Shown: piece after piece, positions 1 through 12,404 of the stretch
Position numbering within the stretch: the stretch's first letter is position 1
Layout: each line of letters opens with the position of its first letter
Source: Diplolepis rosae
Lineage: Eukaryota; Arthropoda; Insecta; Hymenoptera; Diplolepididae
DNA: 64,000 nt
Direction of reading: 5' to 3'
Assembly: GCA_030998225.1 (NCBI GenBank)
Contig: JAPYXD010000308.1
Span: 6,768,001 to 6,832,000 of the forward strand
Program-made: the position numbers and the translations under genes
The notes under the pieces: generated by a model
The model's input: the letters and a program-made list of their open reading frames with translations, nothing else
What the model was told of the DNA's origin: nothing
The model's database searches: none

Positions 1-80
1 GCATCCCTTTTGACTATGATTGGTTAGACAGACATTAAAATAATTTTCCTGTCACAGACTCGAGTCTTGAAATAGTTGGC

Positions 81-93
81 ATATGTGGCAAGG
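81..93 (+). repeat. Target-site duplication, left copy
   Basis: The 13-mer atatgtggcaagg occurs here and again, exactly, at 3304-3316. The two copies sit on either side of the LINE between them, as expected for target-primed reverse transcription. This fixes both ends of the insertion. Confidence 0.85.
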
Positions 94-3000
94 GCGCTTC
101 AACATTAAGAACCTTGATTGGCCAGATTTCCGTGCTCGCTGCGACGAGCTCTCGCTGTCTCTCCAACCTCGGCTCGAGTTGGGTGATGACCCCTGACTTG
201 TCTACGGAGACTTCCTTTCGGGCATCTCTTCTGCTCTGGAGGCCTGCGGCGCGTACCGCCCCTCCTCTTGGCGCGGTAAGAGAAAGGTTCAGCCGCTCTG
301 GTGAACCCCCAATGTGACGCGGCTATTGCTAGGAGAAGAACGGCTATTAAGGAATATTTGCGTGACCAGACAAGGCTACGAAAGGCCGCTTTTCGCCGTG
401 TAGACGAGGAGGTGAAACGCTTTCTGAGATCTCAGAAAAGTGAATCTTTTCGCTCTTATTGCGAATCTCTATCCCCGTCCGCTGGGCTGGGTAACATCTG
501 GCGTACGGTTAGGTCCATGTCTTCCAGGAGGGTCTCTGGATGCTATGGAGTTACCAACGCTCCGGACTCTCCTGAGTTTCGTGCTTTGCAGGATGAGCTT
601 GTTCAGCCGTGGCGTGAGCCGGTTGATCCTCCTGGGGTCGAGTCCTTCGACGAGTCGGATGTGATGAATGCTCCATTCTCTTCTCGAGAGTTCTCTGCTG
701 CTCTCGCTTCTGGTGGTGTGCGCACCGCCCCTCGTTTGGATTGTGTCGAGTATCGTGTGGTCAGGGGGCTCTCTTCTCTCTCTCATGAGTTTCTTCTCGC
801 GCTATTTAATCGCATGTTCCGCGACTCATTGTTTCCCGAGTCGTGGAGGGATTCGCTGATCGTCTTCATGCCTAAGACCGGCTCTGGAAAATTCCGCCCT
901 ATCTCTCTTACACCGACCTTGTGCAAGCTCTTTGAGAGGCTGGTGCAGAGACGGGTGGAGCACCTGGCGGATTTTGGGGATTGGATCCCGCCCAACCAGT
1001 ACGGTTTCCGTAGAGGTTGATCCTCTCTCGACTGTGTGGCTGCGGTGGTGTGTGACTTCCTCTCTGGCTTCGGGTCCGGTGAGAGCTCTTACGCTCTGGC
1101 TCTCGACCTCAAGGGAGCCTTAAACGCTGTTCTCCCTGGCAGACTGCTTAATTTTATTTCTTTCTTGACCGCCAAACGCTACCTATCCTTTTCTTCGACG
1201 GACCCCTTCTCCGAGGGTGTGTGGCGTCGGTGTGCCACAGGGAGGCGTTCTCTCACCGATCTTATTTAGCTTTTATTTCGAACGGATTTCTTCCTGCCGA
1301 TGTGCGTGCCGCCATGTACGCGGACGATTTGCTGCTCTATATTATGGGGAAGGACTCTGTCCGGGCATTGAGTCTATTGGAGTCGGCTATGGACTCTCTT
1401 ACCCCTTGGCTTGCTGGCTTGGGTCTTTCTATATCGATCCCCAAGTGCCAACTGTGTGTTGTCACGAGGGCCCGCCGGCGGGCGGGTGACGTTTCTATTC
1501 GGGCTGGTGATACTCTCATCTCTTTCCAGCCCACACTTAAATATCTGGGCGTCATTCTCGACTCCCGACTCACCTGGGTTCCTCACATCAAGTGCATCGC
1601 AGATAAGGCGATCCGGACTACTAATATTCTAAGAGTCATTGCCAGGGTCTCTTGGGGGGCCAATCCGGCGCTGCTCCTGACTGTTTATAGAAATCTCGTT
1701 AGGTCTTACCCGGAGTGGGGCGCGCCTTTTTTCCGTTGTGCGGCTGTGTCTGCTCTGGGTATTCTTGATCGTGCGCAGTTTGGTGCGCTGAGGGTGGCTC
1801 TGGGTTGCATGCGAACCACTCCGACTTCTGTGCTCCTCTCCGAGGCGGGAGAGCCGCCTTTATCCTTGCGTAGATCTCTTCTCTCTGGTCGTTTCATTCT
1901 GAGAAACTTTTCCTGGAGGGGTAGCCCGCTTATTCCCAGACTCCAGCTACTGCGCGAGAGGGTTGCTGCCGGTAGGCTTCGCCTTCTCCCGTCTAGGTGC
2001 GTTCTGCTTACTTCTTACCTGAGTGTTCTGGGCTTGGTTGAGGGCCACTACCAATCTCGTCGGGCTTCGTTTTTCGATGTTCCCTGAAAGGAGCTCTCCT
2101 TTGAGGTTTGCCTGATTGTGGACTGAGTTTTAGATCACGGGACGTCTGCTGCGGGTGGGGCTGCATCGGACTCGCTTAGTCTTCCCTGGGATACTTCCTC
2201 TCGACATATCTACAGCAATGGCTCGGTTGATCCAGCAGAGGGGAGGGCGGGCTGTGGTTTCTATGTGCCTGCTACCAACCATCGATTTGGTGTCCGTCTT
2301 CCTGACGATTCATCTGTTCTCTTCACCGAGCTTTATGCGATCTTCTCTGCGGCTAAACACACCCTTAGGATGGGTTTTGCGAGCTCGGTCATCCTGTTTG
2401 ACTCTCGAGCGGCTCTTGTGTGCATTAGGGACCGCTTCACTGACTCTTATGTTCCCTACAATTTCCACTCTATTTCTCGTCTCTTGCTGCTTGCCTCTTC
2501 TCGTGGCCTGGGGGTGCATCTCTCCTGGGTCCCTGCTCACGCAGGCATTCTGGGCAATGAAACGGCGGACTATATTGCCAGGTCTGCTGCTCGTCTCCCT
2601 TTTACTGTTCGCCCTGTGCTCGTGTTTGGTGACCTGCGGGTGGATTTGCGGCGCGACTTCCTGGCGTGGTGCCGTCTTCGCTGGCCCTATTATGGCTCTC
2701 GCCCGACCGGATCGGCATATTTTGCTGGACGGGATTACAAGAGCCCTCGTCCCTGGTTTCGAGGCGTTAGGGCGCCTAGGGGTTACATTAATTTGGTTAC
2801 TCGCCTCAGAACGGGACATGTTTGTACTGGGGAACACTTCGCGTGTATGGGTTGGGACTTGGAGACTGGCTGTGGCTGTGGCGCGGAGCTGAGCTGAGGA
2901 GCTTGGACCATCTTTTCTTAAACTGCCCGTTATTGTCGGAGGGCAGACCGGGGTTTTTCGGCTTCTTGTCCTGCCGATTCCCCGCTCGGCCGCCTGAACA

Positions 3001-3303
3001 ATTCGACTACAGAGAGCTTGTGTTCGATCCTGACCCGAGCGCTGTGAGCGAGTTGGGGAGGCTCTTCAAGTGCGGTGATATTATTTTGTGAATTCTTGGG
3101 ATACACACTTCTCGCTCTGCTGGGATCGACCGCGAGCTCCGGCTGCATGTTGCCTACTTGCCGGTCCTCTATTGCTGCTTACCGCTTGCTGAGTCTCTCA
3201 TACTGCTTAGACTACACTCTGAATGACATACTATTATACTTTGATATGGCTATATGCAGAACTGCAAGCTGCCACTACCAAGAAGAAAAAGAAGAAGAAG
3301 AAG
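94..3303 (+). mobile_element. 5'-truncated non-LTR retrotransposon (I/jockey-type LINE)
   Basis: This GC-rich block stands out from AT-rich surroundings and is bounded by an exact 13-bp target duplication. It begins inside the C-terminal part of an endonuclease domain, so it is truncated at the 5' end, as LINE insertions often are. RT, RNase H and a Cys/His-rich tail follow in order. The 3' end is a short GAA-rich microsatellite-like tail (about 3279-3303) rather than a long poly(A). The exact duplication points to a fairly recent insertion, yet the coding part has several stops and frame changes, so it was either inserted as a damaged copy or has decayed since. An RNase H domain argues for the I/Loa/ingi-like side of the group rather than typical R1. 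I cannot assign the clade without a tree. Confidence 0.88.
110..3091 (+). pseudogene. LINE ORF2 pseudogene: endonuclease C-terminus, reverse transcriptase, RNase H, Cys/His tail
   Basis: The reading frame is broken but can be followed. About 110-297 gives the end of the endonuclease domain (LDWPDFRARCDEL). About 301-1020 gives the linker and RT N-terminus (KTGSGKFRPISLTPTLCKLF), ending in a TGA. RT continues with LDLKGALNAV near 1105 and VPQGGVLSPILF near 1229, then changes frame to MYADDLLLY near 1315, which holds the catalytic aspartates. The frame stops at 2085-2087. RNase H follows in another frame, starting near 2211 as YSNGSVD, where an Asn replaces the usual first catalytic Asp (YTDGS-type), and continues with FTELYAIFSA and the WVPAHAGILGNETAD motif near 2529. 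The tail has a CTGEHFACMGW...LDHLFLNCPLL zinc-binding-like block across one more frame change. At least three stops and three frame shifts mean it cannot make an active enzyme. Confidence 0.85.
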
Positions 3304-3316
3304 ATATGTGGCAAGG
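3304..3316 (+). repeat. Target-site duplication, right copy
   Basis: Exact copy of the 13-mer at 81-93, directly after the GAA-rich tail of the LINE. Confidence 0.85.
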
Positions 3317-6275
3317 TTACATTGTACACTTGTTAATTGTAAGTGAAATAACGAGAAGTCACAACGCTGTAAAAGGCTAAAGTGTTTAAAATTTTAACTG
3401 AAAATGAATCAAGACATAAAATCTGTACAATAAATGTAATAAAATGTTATGATTATATGAAGACTCTGAGAGATTCAAATTCATATTTACAATATTATAA
3501 AACTGATTTGAGTTATTTCTTGTAATTTAATACTGAAATTCCAGCCAAGTTTATAATATTGTAAATGTGAGATAAATATTCTTAAAGTTACTAAATTTGA
3601 TTTGATTTCAAGTGAAAAAAATTTAATTTACTGAAAGCACTATCGATCGAAAGAAACATTCTCATCACTATACTCGCGCTTCGCACTCGTATTTAAATAC
3701 AATATAAATACGTAATTAAATACAAATGAAAAATATACAATTTATCAGAAACTGTGTCAAATAAAATTTGTAGTCCTTATTGAAGTGAATAATTTTGCAT
3801 GCTTACGTTTATTTCATATTTCACATATTCCGGAAAAAAATTGAATTTTCGATTTTCAATAGCATTTTTTAAATTAAAAAAAACATCTCATTCAAAAATG
3901 TTGCCATTCAAATTTATAGATCCTTTTGTAGAAAACAATTTCGTATCATAACGTTTTTTTCGAATCTCGTATAATTTAACTGTATAAATGAAATTTTGAT
4001 ATTACCATTTTTCAAGTTTTAACATACTGTAAATTTCCTAATTTTAGTTTGATCGAAAAATATAATCGGGATAATTAATAGAGATTCATGAGCACTATGA
4101 GGAATCAATAGTGCAAATACAAAAAATGCTCTTATTTTCACAATTTTAGTCGGATACGGCAGGTTAACGAACTTGTCCCTAATTTTTGGGCTCCGATAAA
4201 GGATGCGAAAGCTCAATCCAATTCGATAATTTTATCGAGAGTTTCCGTGACCACGGACGTCAGACAGACCGACACTTTCGTAAAAACCGTTTTTTTTCGA
4301 TTCAGGGTGTCTCAAAGTGTAAATATAAAATAAAAATTCAAAAAGTGATTCTTGACATAAAATCAATGCATTCTCATATGATAACCATGTAAAATTATAT
4401 TGAATTGTTCATGTTGTAAATGTTCAATACCAATAATTTTTACTTCCGCAATAAAAAAATTTTTTAATCAGCGGTTATAAAATTTTTATTATTTACGTGC
4501 TTGGTATGAAATAGCCGATTTTAGAAGATTTATGTATAGGGGTAGGTTACCCAAATTTTTCCCCTTTTTTTAAAAGACGCCGATCTTTTCGTATTCGGCT
4601 GAGCTTATTTTTCAGAGGTTAAGAAATTTTTTTAAATTGGTCGATTGATGCGAAATAGCCGATTTTAGGAGATTTATGTATAAGGGTAGTTTTTTAGGCA
4701 GGAAATATAAAAACTTGATATTTTTCTTCCACAGGATCGGGTATCCTGTGCGTCCTGAACATGAGTATCATGAATATTTATATTTTTGAATAGCTTTTTT
4801 TTTCATCGTTCATTTGAACGTTCAAAACTGTAAGTGCATGCTACATATATGAAATGTAAAAATTAGGAAAAATAACGATTTGAGCTGTTCTTGTCACAAT
4901 TGTGCAGGCAGATCATTTTTTCAACTATTTACATTCTCACCGCATATACGAAAGTATTTGTTTTATGTGAAACTTGATTTTTCGAATTTCCATCAAATCT
5001 GGGTATTTTAAAACCCTATAAGTAAGAAAAACCCTTTCCATGCCGATGTTTGTCTATCTGTTGTCGTTGGCGTCTGTAAACACGATAACTTTTGAGAAAA
5101 TTATTTAATTTTAAAACAATTTATTATATTACTTGGTTAGTCAAGAAGAAAAGACGAATTCGTTAGCTAGCCATATTTGAAAATATCTTAAAATTAGAGC
5201 ATTTTCGGAGTTTTTATAGATCTCATTAGATCAAAATTAACAAAGCTACATTATTTTTAATCTTAAAAAATCAATAGTAATTGATTTTACTTGGAAAGAG
5301 TGAATAATGAAAAAATTTAACATAGGAAATAAACAAATTTACCCGTACAAGATGGATTTCTGGAGATGTATTTCTGTTCATAAATGCATTTTTCAGTAGC
5401 ATTTTTAATGCATTGACTTGGAAACCGTTTTTCTTTTGGATTTTGAAAATTTATGCAATAGCGCAGGTTATTGCAATAATCACTACTTTATTTAAGAATT
5501 GTGAGAACGCGCATAGAAAATCAAACAATAAGTATGACATTGTGATAAAATAGTGTTGCTTAAGATCCATAGAGCCTGGAATAAAATTATTTTAATCCTA
5601 AATTTAAGAGACTTAAGGACAAGTTAGAAGTTATTTAGTATCACTATTTATTTTTGATATATTAAATGTTTAAAAATGAATCAGAGTTAAGTAAAGTTCA
5701 GAAGTGTAGGGTGAAATTTAAAAGCGTGCATTAAAAGTTTCTAAATATATATATTATTATTCGTAGTATAATTCTCAAAAACCAGTCTTTTATGAAATCA
5801 CCAAAATAGTAGAGCTTTCCCTTCATTCTACTTTACGTTCTAATCGAGAGTTGAGTAAACCGTGAATCGCAAGATTTATTCCAATAGCTATGGCTATTCA
5901 CGTAGGGACGAATGAAAGTAATCTGTGCCTTGGGCATACATAAAAAAATTTTAATTTCAAAAACGTGTTGAATTTTCAGCATACTGATGTTCCACGTTAT
6001 TATATTTAATAATAAAAATCAATTTAAAACATACAAAATACAATTACAGTTTATTTTAGTACTCTCTAAATCCAAAATAGTGGATTCCACTTATAAACTA
6101 GTGATATTAAAAATTCATCGTACTGCAGTCGTGTTTGATCGTGTTTTGTCTGTTCGTCACGAAGCTTTCGTACATGCTCCGCAGTGTTAACCACTATTTG
6201 TTTTAATGATTATCCACTAGTTTATACAATTTATTTAAAACTTTCACATAATCTAGTTATGTAGATTCTGTAAGT
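3317..6275. other. AT-rich non-coding stretch
   Basis: Apart from the diverged repeat at 3640-4420, I see only AT-rich sequence. Two imperfect direct copies of aaatagccgattttag (near 4510 and 4652) are about 143 bp apart. No open frame here looks like a gene. Confidence 0.5.
3640..4420. repeat. Diverged interspersed repeat, copy 1 (second copy at about 56270-58390)
   Basis: Several blocks match a stretch near 56.3-58.4 kb in the same order and orientation. Examples are the block around 3725-3760 (atcagaaactgtgtc against atcagaaactatgtc at 56490), the tttaacatactgtaa block at 4018, and the aaaatgctcttatttt block at 4121 with the following aggttaacgaactt. It has no open frame and no recognisable domain. 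The other copy is interrupted by two younger insertions, which show by contrast what the uninterrupted order looks like. Class unknown. Confidence 0.6.
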
Positions 6276-6522
6276 TTAACACTAGAACTACCGACGATCG
6301 AGGTATACCTACTTCTACTATGTCAAACAAGTCATTTTGACCCCCCTTAGTAGTTCTAGTGTTAAAGTCGGTGAGGGGAAATTGAATAGTAATAATTAAC
6401 TGTTCTTATATTTTATTAAAAGTCGTAATAAAATTCTAAAACAATTACATACATTATATCCAATTTTTAAGCATGAAATTTGAAAACCGTCAAAATGACG
6501 GTCTTGGTAGTTCTAGTGTTAA
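6276..6522. mobile_element. piggyBac-like MITE (TTAA-flanked)
   Basis: The left end is TTAA followed by CACTAGAACTACCGA, and the right end is TTGGTAGTTCTAGTG followed by TTAA. These are inverted copies beside the TTAA target that piggyBac-type transposases use and duplicate. A third inverted end (tagttctagtgttaa) lies inside at about 6350-6364, so a smaller element of about 90 bp may be nested, or the two may share the left end. The right part contains ccgtcaaaatgacgg, a small perfect palindrome. There is no coding capacity. Confidence 0.7.
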
Positions 6523-7252
6523 TAAATTCTGGATTCATAATTTTGTCATAATTTATTTATAATTACTTCTTTCTTTTTCACTTAAGTTTTTTAAACTAAA
6601 TTGATTTCATGAAAATTTAAACAACAAAAGTCTTGATAAGTGTATTACATAAAATTTGAAAAATCTACACAGGATTTAGATTTCACATGAATTTCTTAGG
6701 CACAATAATAATTTGGAATTCGCAATTGTAAAATCCATATTTTGAAAATATTAAACAGAAAATAAAAAAACCTTCTTTTAAATGTTTTTACACAAGATAC
6801 TTTTTGATAAAAATACAATTTTTTGATGTACATTTCAAACTTTAGCTTCATTAAACTTCATACGTAGATATAATAAAAATGTATACTAAGTATTAATTAA
6901 TATTTATATTATATATATCAACAATCATAATTATAATAATTAATTAATTAATTATAGTAATTTAAAAAAATATTTTATCAACAATTTATGAAAAAAATTG
7001 ATTTATTTTTATTTGAGGAAGGCTCAAAAACTCTAGTTATGACACTTACTCTCACAAGCTCTGAATAACTCTTGCAGTCACTATATAAGAAAGTTCCAAG
7101 TTTTATGTCTCAGAATCGTAAGCGAGCGTGTGCGTGATTCGACGAAAGCGTATCGTACTATATATAAGTGTAGTTATTAGGTTTATTTATGTAAGGTTAT
7201 ATGTTTAAGTGTATTTGTGATTAAAAATATGATTGGCTACAACTGAATAGTG
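6523..7252. other. AT-rich stretch, possible decayed LTR/leader of the following Gypsy element
   Basis: Mostly AT-rich. A TATA-like actatataag lies at about 7080, some 170 bp before the first Gypsy coding remnant, and could belong to a decayed LTR. I could not find a matching second LTR, so this remains a suggestion. Confidence 0.3.
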
Positions 7253-9081
7253 TGTTTTAGATGTGGATTCGAGCATCCACCATGTAGTTGTCCTGCTTTT
7301 AATAAAAATTGTGCTATTTGTAAAGAGTAGGGACATTTCGTGCTAAAATGTGAAGTTGATTGAGAGCGAAACGGTAGAAGCAAATGTAAATATCGGTACT
7401 TTGTTTTGTGGGGGAATAAAAGAGAATTTGGGAATGGTTATTTTCATATGCGACGAAACAAATAAGCGTCAAATTGATCGTGATTGGTTTGCGGAAATTT
7501 AAATCGAGCAGGTAAGAAACGTCAAAATGAAAATCGATACCGGAGCTCAATGCAACGTGATTCCAATCGAAAAATATTATAGGTGGAACATCGAAGCTCC
7601 CATTAATCAAAGCAAAAGCGTTTTAAGTAATTATAGTGGCTCGAATATTGAAGTACATAGGCAGTGCAAGATTGAATGTATATCGAACAAAAGATTGGCA
7701 GAGTTGTTAACGTTTCAAGTTGTCAAATTCGAAAAAGACGCACCAGTAGTGCTTGGTCTTGAAGCGTGTCAAAGTTTGAATTTGGTGAAGCGAAATGATG
7801 CGGTTAAGAGAAGTGAATTCAAAATCATAAACGAGAATAAAGATTTGTTCGAAGGTCTTGGTAAACTCAAAAATTACAAATATGAGATAAAATGAAAAGA
7901 AGATGCACATCCGAAAATCAACACGATGCGTAAAGTCCTGTTACGATTGCAAGAGCCTTTTAAAGAAGAACTCAAGAGAATGAAAAAGCTAGGTGTAATT
8001 CGAGAAATTACGGAACCGACAGAGTGGGTAAATTCTGTTGCGTTGGTCATGTAAAGCAATGGACAAATTCGAGTATGTTGGACCCACAAAATTTAAATCA
8101 GGCTTTGATGCGCAAACATTATTATTTGCCTACTTCCCAAGATATTTGAGCAAAAATGGCTGGCTCAAAGATTTTCAGCATATTAGATGCAAATCAGGCT
8201 TTTTGGCAAATTGAATTAACCGAAGAGGATGCAAAGAAAACAACATTCAATACTCTATTTGTGAGATTTAGTTTTATGAGATTGCCCTACGGAATCAGCT
8301 CAGCACCAGAGGTTTTCCATCGTTGTTTCTCAAAGATATTCGAAGATGTCGATGGGGTGGAAACTTTTACTGATGACTTGCTCATACATGCTGAGTCACA
8401 AACAAAGCATGATGAAACTTTGAGAATAGTTTTGGAAAGGGCAAGGAAAGTTGGGATAATGTTCAACAAAAAGAAATGTCACTTTTGGGTGAAAGAAGTG
8501 AAATATTTAGGTCAAATTTTCACTGATAAATGGATGAAACTTGACAAAGAAAAAATAAAAGCAATTGTGGAAATGGAAAGACCGACAAACGCCAAACAAT
8601 TGGCAACTTTTTTGGGAATGATCACGTATATCGCAAAATTCATTCCAAACGTTTCGAATTACACGGCCCCTTTGAGAAGTTTAGTAAAAAAAGACATTGA
8701 TTGGCAATGGAACACAGAACAGGAAAAGGCATTTCAAAAACTCAAAGCGATTTTGATAAAGCAGCCAGTTATGCAGTACTTTGATCCAAAAAAAGAGGTA
8801 ATGGTTTCAGTAGATGCGTCCAAGGATGGCTTGGGTGCGGTTTTGTTACAGGATAACCTTCCCATAGCGTATGCGGCCAAAGCTTTGAACCCAACGCAGC
8901 AGGCATACGCACAAATAGAGAAAAAGGCCCTTGCAATCGTGTTCGGATGTGAAAGATTCCATCAATATATTTATGGAAAAAACGTGACGATAGAGAGTGA
9001 TCACAAGCCGCTTGAGGCTACTTTCAGAAAACCACTCAATGATTGCCCGGCAAAATTGCAAAGAATGCGCAATATGACTTA
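7253..9081 (+). pseudogene. Ty3/Gypsy retrotransposon gag-pol relic (zinc knuckle, protease, RT, RNase H)
   Basis: Domains run in Gypsy order. A nucleocapsid-like zinc knuckle pair lies at 7253-7360 (CFRCGFEHPPCSCP, then CAICKE, a stop, GHFVLKC). An aspartic protease with the MKIDTGAQCNVIP active-site motif begins near 7527. RT and RNase H occupy about 7920-9081. The RT part shows FSILDANQAFWQIEL, LPYGISSAPEVFHR and FTDDLLIHAE (the DD catalytic pair), and the RNase H part shows VSVDASKDGLGAVLLQ and IESDHKPLEA. The long clean frame from 8156 to 9081 keeps most of RT and RNase H, but at least four stops or frame changes lie upstream. The integrase is missing: the frame ends at 9081, where a MITE-like repeat begins. 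The knuckle spacing resembles K02A2.6-type Gypsy elements. It is inactive. Confidence 0.85.
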
Positions 9082-9090
9082 AATATTGTT

Positions 9091-9473
9091 TATATTCCTC
9101 CGGCGCGTAAACTCGTTTTTACGATGCAGTTGAGAGTAGCGTAATGTTGTGTATTGCGATACAGAGGAATGTAATGTAAAAATTGAACTGCGCGTGTGCC
9201 TATTACGATACAGCGGAGCGTAATCTTCGTATTTTTCTTCGTACAGCTTTGGCATCGTACTGACAAAGCCTTGTACATTTGAACTGCGCATGCATCTATT
9301 ACAATACGCTACTACTACACAAGATCGAGAAAATCAAAATAGCCGGAAGTATTCGCGAAATGTCAAGTGAGATGGGCGATAATCACGGCAACTTCGACCT
9401 TTTCAGATTGGATTCGAGAGTACGCATAAAAACTCGTATATGCGCCGAAATCACATAAAATAGAACACATAAA
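9091..9473. mobile_element. MITE-like repeat, copy A (copy B at 28836-29286)
   Basis: Shares blocks with 28836-29286, including cctccggcgcgtaaactcg, gatacagaggaatgtaatg and gctactactacacaagatcg, in the same orientation. It holds an internal partial duplication of the ttgaactgcgc/attac-gatac block. Its right end is lost or replaced by the inverted repeat that starts at 9481. It abuts the broken end of the Gypsy pol relic, so it may have inserted there. Confidence 0.6.
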
Positions 9474-9480
9474 ATAGAAC

Positions 9481-10228
9481 ATAATATATTGTTTGGTTGT
9501 GATTTTTTTCTTCCATATCATTTTCACGACTCATCCATCCCGATTTGTATAAAATCTCAAAATTCACTAAAAGAGAAGCTCTCGACGAACACTTTAAAAC
9601 TGATAATATCGATTTCACCATGAATCATATATTATCTATGTTAAATTTAAATGTACAAAATTTTGAAATTGAAGACTTGGAAAGCTTAAAATTCAGTTTG
9701 AACGGCCTTAAAAGTAAATGAATAGTAGATTTGAAAATGCAATTTCCATTAAGGGGGTCTTCTACGTTGGAGGTTTTGAAAAATCGATTTGTTTTGCATA
9801 TATAGAATCTAGAAATCTTTAGAAATGTGTCCCATGAAGGAAATCGAGGAATACACTCTAGTTGACAAGTGATTGAACGTCCGTCACCGCTAATCGCGGT
9901 CCTTCGATGTGTAGATATGTCCTGTTGAGGAGTGCGTGGGCACAGTGGTGCCTACACGGAGAGAAGAGAACGCAGCTGTCATGTGCACGGGACCAAGCAG
10001 AGCTGTGTCCTTACGAAAATGTTCGATTGGACACATCTCAGCTTCGTCCTCGCGTAGCCAGAATGTGCGAGCGCATATCTCTGCTTCGCGCCAGGCATAC
10101 ACCGTTCGGACGAAGCAGAACTGTGTGCGGACAAATGCAGGCTTCGTCCAAACGCAGCACCACTATGCCCATGCACTCCTGCTTCGTGCTAAACATATCG
10201 TGCGTGTGCGCCACGTTTGTGTATAAAA
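9481..10228 (+). repeat. Long inverted repeat, left arm (about 750 bp)
   Basis: The arm is nearly identical, base for base, to the reverse complement of 10688-11434. The match runs from the outermost ataatatattgtttggttg to the innermost gtgcgtgtgcgccacg. The inner half is GC-rich, with short recurring blocks of the type aagctgagatgtgtcc / ggacacagctctgctt in alternating orientation. Frames of 95-127 codons in this half are mirrored on the other arm and look like composition effects, not genes. Confidence 0.9.
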
Positions 10229-10687
10229 GTATAAAATCAAAAATGTTGTATGTGATGGTTTTTTTTTTATTAAAATCGGAGTATTTTTAATTAAAACTTG
10301 ATTACCCAAAAATGTTCCGTTCTGTAATAAAAATTTTTTTGAGTTTATACGTTCCTCTGCGGCAACAAATTATTATATTGACCTAATTATTTTTCGATTC
10401 GAAGCAAAGAACAAATTTAACTTCGACCTATAACGTAGAGATCTTTTTATTTAAAATCGACTATAATCCGTAGAAACTAAAACTTATATCAGTGGTTTGG
10501 TATTGACGTATTAATTCCAGAAATTTTGTGTTTTGAATGATCGTAATACGTACCTTTGAATTCCGCGTCGTTTACATCCACGTCAATGAGACACGGCAAT
10601 TTTTTGAACTTATAAATAATCAAAGTATCACGTTATAAAACGCATGAACTTTTCTTTTCAAAGCCGATCAACGATCAACGCATTACA
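10229..10687. other. Spacer (loop) of the long inverted repeat
   Basis: AT-rich, about 460 bp, with no open frame and no recognisable element. In a transcript it would be the loop joining the two arms. Confidence 0.7.
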
Positions 10688-11434
10688 TATACACAAGCGT
10701 GGCGCACACGCACGATATTTTTAGCACGAAGCAGAGGAGTGCGTGGGCACAGTGGTGCTGCGTTTGGACGAAGCCTGCATTTGTCCGCACACAGCTCTGT
10801 TTCGTCCGAACGGTGTATGCCTGGCGCGAAGCAGAGATATGCGCTCGCACACTCTGGCTACGCGAGGACGAAGCTGAGATGTGTCCAATCGAACATTTTC
10901 GTAAGGACACAGCTCTGCTTGGTCCCGTGCACATGACAGCTGCGTTCTCTTCCCTCCGTGTAGGCACCACTGTGCCCACGCACTCCTCAACAGGGCATAT
11001 CTACACATCGAAGGACCGCGATTAGCGGTGACGGACGTTCAATCACTTGTCAACTAGAGTGTATTCCTCGATTTCCTTCATGGGCCACATTTCTAAAGAT
11101 TTCTAGATTCGATATATGCAAAACAAATCGATTTTTCAAAACCTCCAACGTAGAAGACCCCCTTAATGGAAATTGCATTTTCAAATCTACTATTCATTTA
11201 CTTTTAAGGCCGTTCAAACTGAATTTTAAGCTTTCCAAGTCTTCAATTTCAAAATTTTGTACATTTAAATTTAACATAGATAATATATGATTCATGGTGA
11301 AATCGATATCATCAGTTTTAAAGTGTTCGTCGAGAGCTTCTCTTTTAGTGAATTTTGAGATTTTATACAAATCGGGATGGATGAGTAGTGAAAATGATAT
11401 GGAAGAAAAAAATCACAACCAAACAATATATTAT
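10688..11434 (-). repeat. Long inverted repeat, right arm (about 750 bp)
   Basis: Reverse complement of 9481-10228 with few differences visible by eye. The sharp loss of similarity just outside 9481 and 11434 marks the element ends. I found no convincing short target duplication next to them. Confidence 0.9.
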
Positions 11435-12404
11435 AACATAACAGAAAATATAATATGTACAATGCAATTTCCGGAAAATTGTTGGATACCTATAAAATCT
11501 AAATTAAAGATAGAATAGCACTTGCTGCTGGTACGCATAGCTCGCTAGCGCAGCGCTATGGGCTGGCCGGACGGAATTCGTTAAAGCAAGCGCACAGCGC
11601 TTCTAGGTTTCTCTGTATCTCACAGTCAAATATATTAAAAGGGGCAAACCTATTTTCAAGGATACATATTTAGAGATAAATTCGTATGTAATATTCATAA
11701 AGACAGCGCGGTACTTTATGGTTCAGTCTAGTTAAAACTTTTTTTCAGAAATTTTATATAAATAGCTGGTAGAAAATTTTTTCATTATCAGTGATTGAAT
11801 TAATTTTCTATACCATCAAATATTTCCACAAGAAGCTTCATATCAACAGCTTATATCAAAAGCTTTGATATCAAAATCATTTAAAAAATATATTAATTTT
11901 GCAAATTAAAAAAAAGTAAAAAAAGTATTTAGAATCTCAAAATTTGAAAAATTTTAATTGTGTATGTTTGAATAAATTTTCTAGGAAATTAAGTCTTTTC
12001 ACAAAAAACTTATTGTAGAATTCAGTGATTGTATTCATTTCCATAAAATCAAATATTTTTACAACAATCATGGACAACATTTTCTTATCAAAATTATTAA
12101 ATAAAAATATTATAGTGCATTTTATACATATTTTTATTACATTTTATATTTCATAGAATTTTTACTAATTAGGTATTAATTATACAGAAATTTAAGAATT
12201 TTAATGAATTGATAGGATGTTAAAAAAGTATTTGTAAACATAAAAATGATCTGAAGACTATTTATCTAAGACACTTAGTTATACTACGTAACCAGTATAT
12301 GGAGACACTGAACATTCATCTTTGAAATAACCGACGAAACACTATGTGAAACTCAGATTTTCCATAAGACTCTGTATGGAGTTAGCCCCTTTTGACCACT
12401 GAGT
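11435..12404. other. AT-rich stretch without recognisable features
   Basis: Contains a short GC-rich patch at about 11525-11600 (gctcgctagcgcagcgct). I see nothing coding. Confidence 0.5.

Noticed and set aside
2155..2892. 245-codon plus-strand frame in the LINE
   Set aside because: It overlaps the RNase H region in another frame. The RNase H frame carries the recognisable motifs, and this one is hydrophobic shadow text.
9907..10290. Open frames of 95-127 codons in both arms of the inverted repeat
   Set aside because: They are mirrored on the opposite arm, are rich in Cys/Arg from GC-rich short repeats, and show no domain. They follow from base composition.
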